64,000 bases of DNA, from the NCBI RefSeq assembly GCF_001544455.2, contig NZ_FCOC02000012.1, positions 1 through 64,000 on the forward strand. The letters run 5' to 3'. This document shows, piece after piece, positions 63,853 through 64,000 of the stretch. A model generated the notes under the pieces. The model saw only the letters and a list, made by a program, of their open reading frames with translations, was not told where the DNA came from and did not search any database. The number at the start of each line of letters is the position of its first letter. Position 1 is the first letter of the stretch. The position numbers and the translations under genes are program-made. The DNA comes from Caballeronia sordidicola. Its GTDB lineage: Bacteria; Pseudomonadota; Gammaproteobacteria; Burkholderiales; Burkholderiaceae.

Positions 63853-64000
63853 TTGCCGCACGTTCCGATCTCCCTTGTGTCGTCCTGGGGCGCGTGGGCC
63901 GTGTTCGTCAGCGTGCTTGCCACGCAACTCGGCGTGCCTGTTCCCGCCGCTCCCATGCTCGTGCTTGCCGGAACGCTGGTCGCCGCCGGGTTAGCTTCGT
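63853..64000 (+). CDS. DedA-family membrane protein, 5' fragment
   Basis: The first 49 codons from a TTG at 63853, which has GAGGAGG eight bases upstream; the window ends inside the gene. The sequence AWAVFVSVLATQLGVPVP and MLVLAGTLVAAG resembles the N-terminus of DedA proteins, inner-membrane proteins tied to membrane homeostasis. Length and second half are unknown. Confidence 0.72.
   Translation, partial: MPHVPISLVSSWGAWAVFVSVLATQLGVPVPAAPMLVLAGTLVAAGLAS

Noticed and set aside
1..64000. tRNA, rRNA, complete insertion sequence or prophage genes
   Set aside because: No cloverleaf-like sequence, transposase motif or phage gene was recognised on either strand.

Overview
The window looks like a chromosomal segment of a Burkholderia sensu lato species (Burkholderia, Paraburkholderia or Caballeronia). 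Reasons: GC-rich codon use throughout, beta-proteobacterial gene orders (lptD-surA-pdxA-rsmA with divergent amgK-murU; miaB-ybeZ-ybeY-corC-lnt; glyQ-glyS-gmhB-plsC), a Porin_4-type general porin, and many LysR-type regulators. The assignment to genus is inference; no rRNA, tRNA, CRISPR array or complete insertion sequence was seen.

Region by region: (1) 1-2712 is the 3' end of a trimeric autotransporter adhesin with a strong terminator. (2) 2850-8527 is a gluconate unit: an RpiR/HexR-type regulator divergent from edd-eda (Entner-Doudoroff dehydratase and aldolase), followed by a GntP-family permease and gluconokinase. Two HexR-like operators lie between regulator and edd. (3) 8620-16726 is a tandem cluster of large, Sec-signal-less, Ig-like-repeat proteins: a decayed C-terminal remnant, a 1183-residue protein with a G9 tract, an 899-residue paralogue, and a short 145-residue relative. 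Two share a near-identical C-terminal module like that of type I-secreted adhesins, and terminators with the same stem base follow all three. No secretion genes are visible nearby. (4) 16823-26846 holds purB, a FitAB/VapBC-type toxin-antitoxin pair, amgK-murU (peptidoglycan recycling), and lptD-surA-pdxA-rsmA (outer-membrane biogenesis). (5) 27107-30302: porin, LysR regulator, EamA exporter. (6) 30425-43655 is a long minus-strand run from miaB to gloA with RNA modification, ribosome maturation, lipoprotein N-acylation, glycyl-tRNA synthetase and lipid/LPS genes. (7) 43780-47423: LysR regulator divergent from a VOC protein and an AraJ-like MFS transporter, then a membrane protein. (8) 47482-53067: ribB behind an FMN riboswitch, an XRE-cupin regulator, glpD, a lipoprotein, a small protein and glpR. 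(9) 53580-61416: ferritin-like diiron protein, an FMN-split-barrel-like protein, rhlE helicase, a TrhA/hemolysin III protein, a triheme cytochrome c next to a cytochrome c4, a CopD-like protein and a small membrane protein. (10) 61711-64000: galactonate dehydratase divergent from a FadR-type GntR regulator, then the start of a DedA-family protein.

Sugar-acid metabolism appears at both ends (gluconate via the Entner-Doudoroff route; galactonate dehydration). Cell-envelope functions dominate the middle. The most unusual part is the Ig-like repeat cluster at 8.6-16.8 kb, which shows duplication, decay and a possible phase-variation tract.
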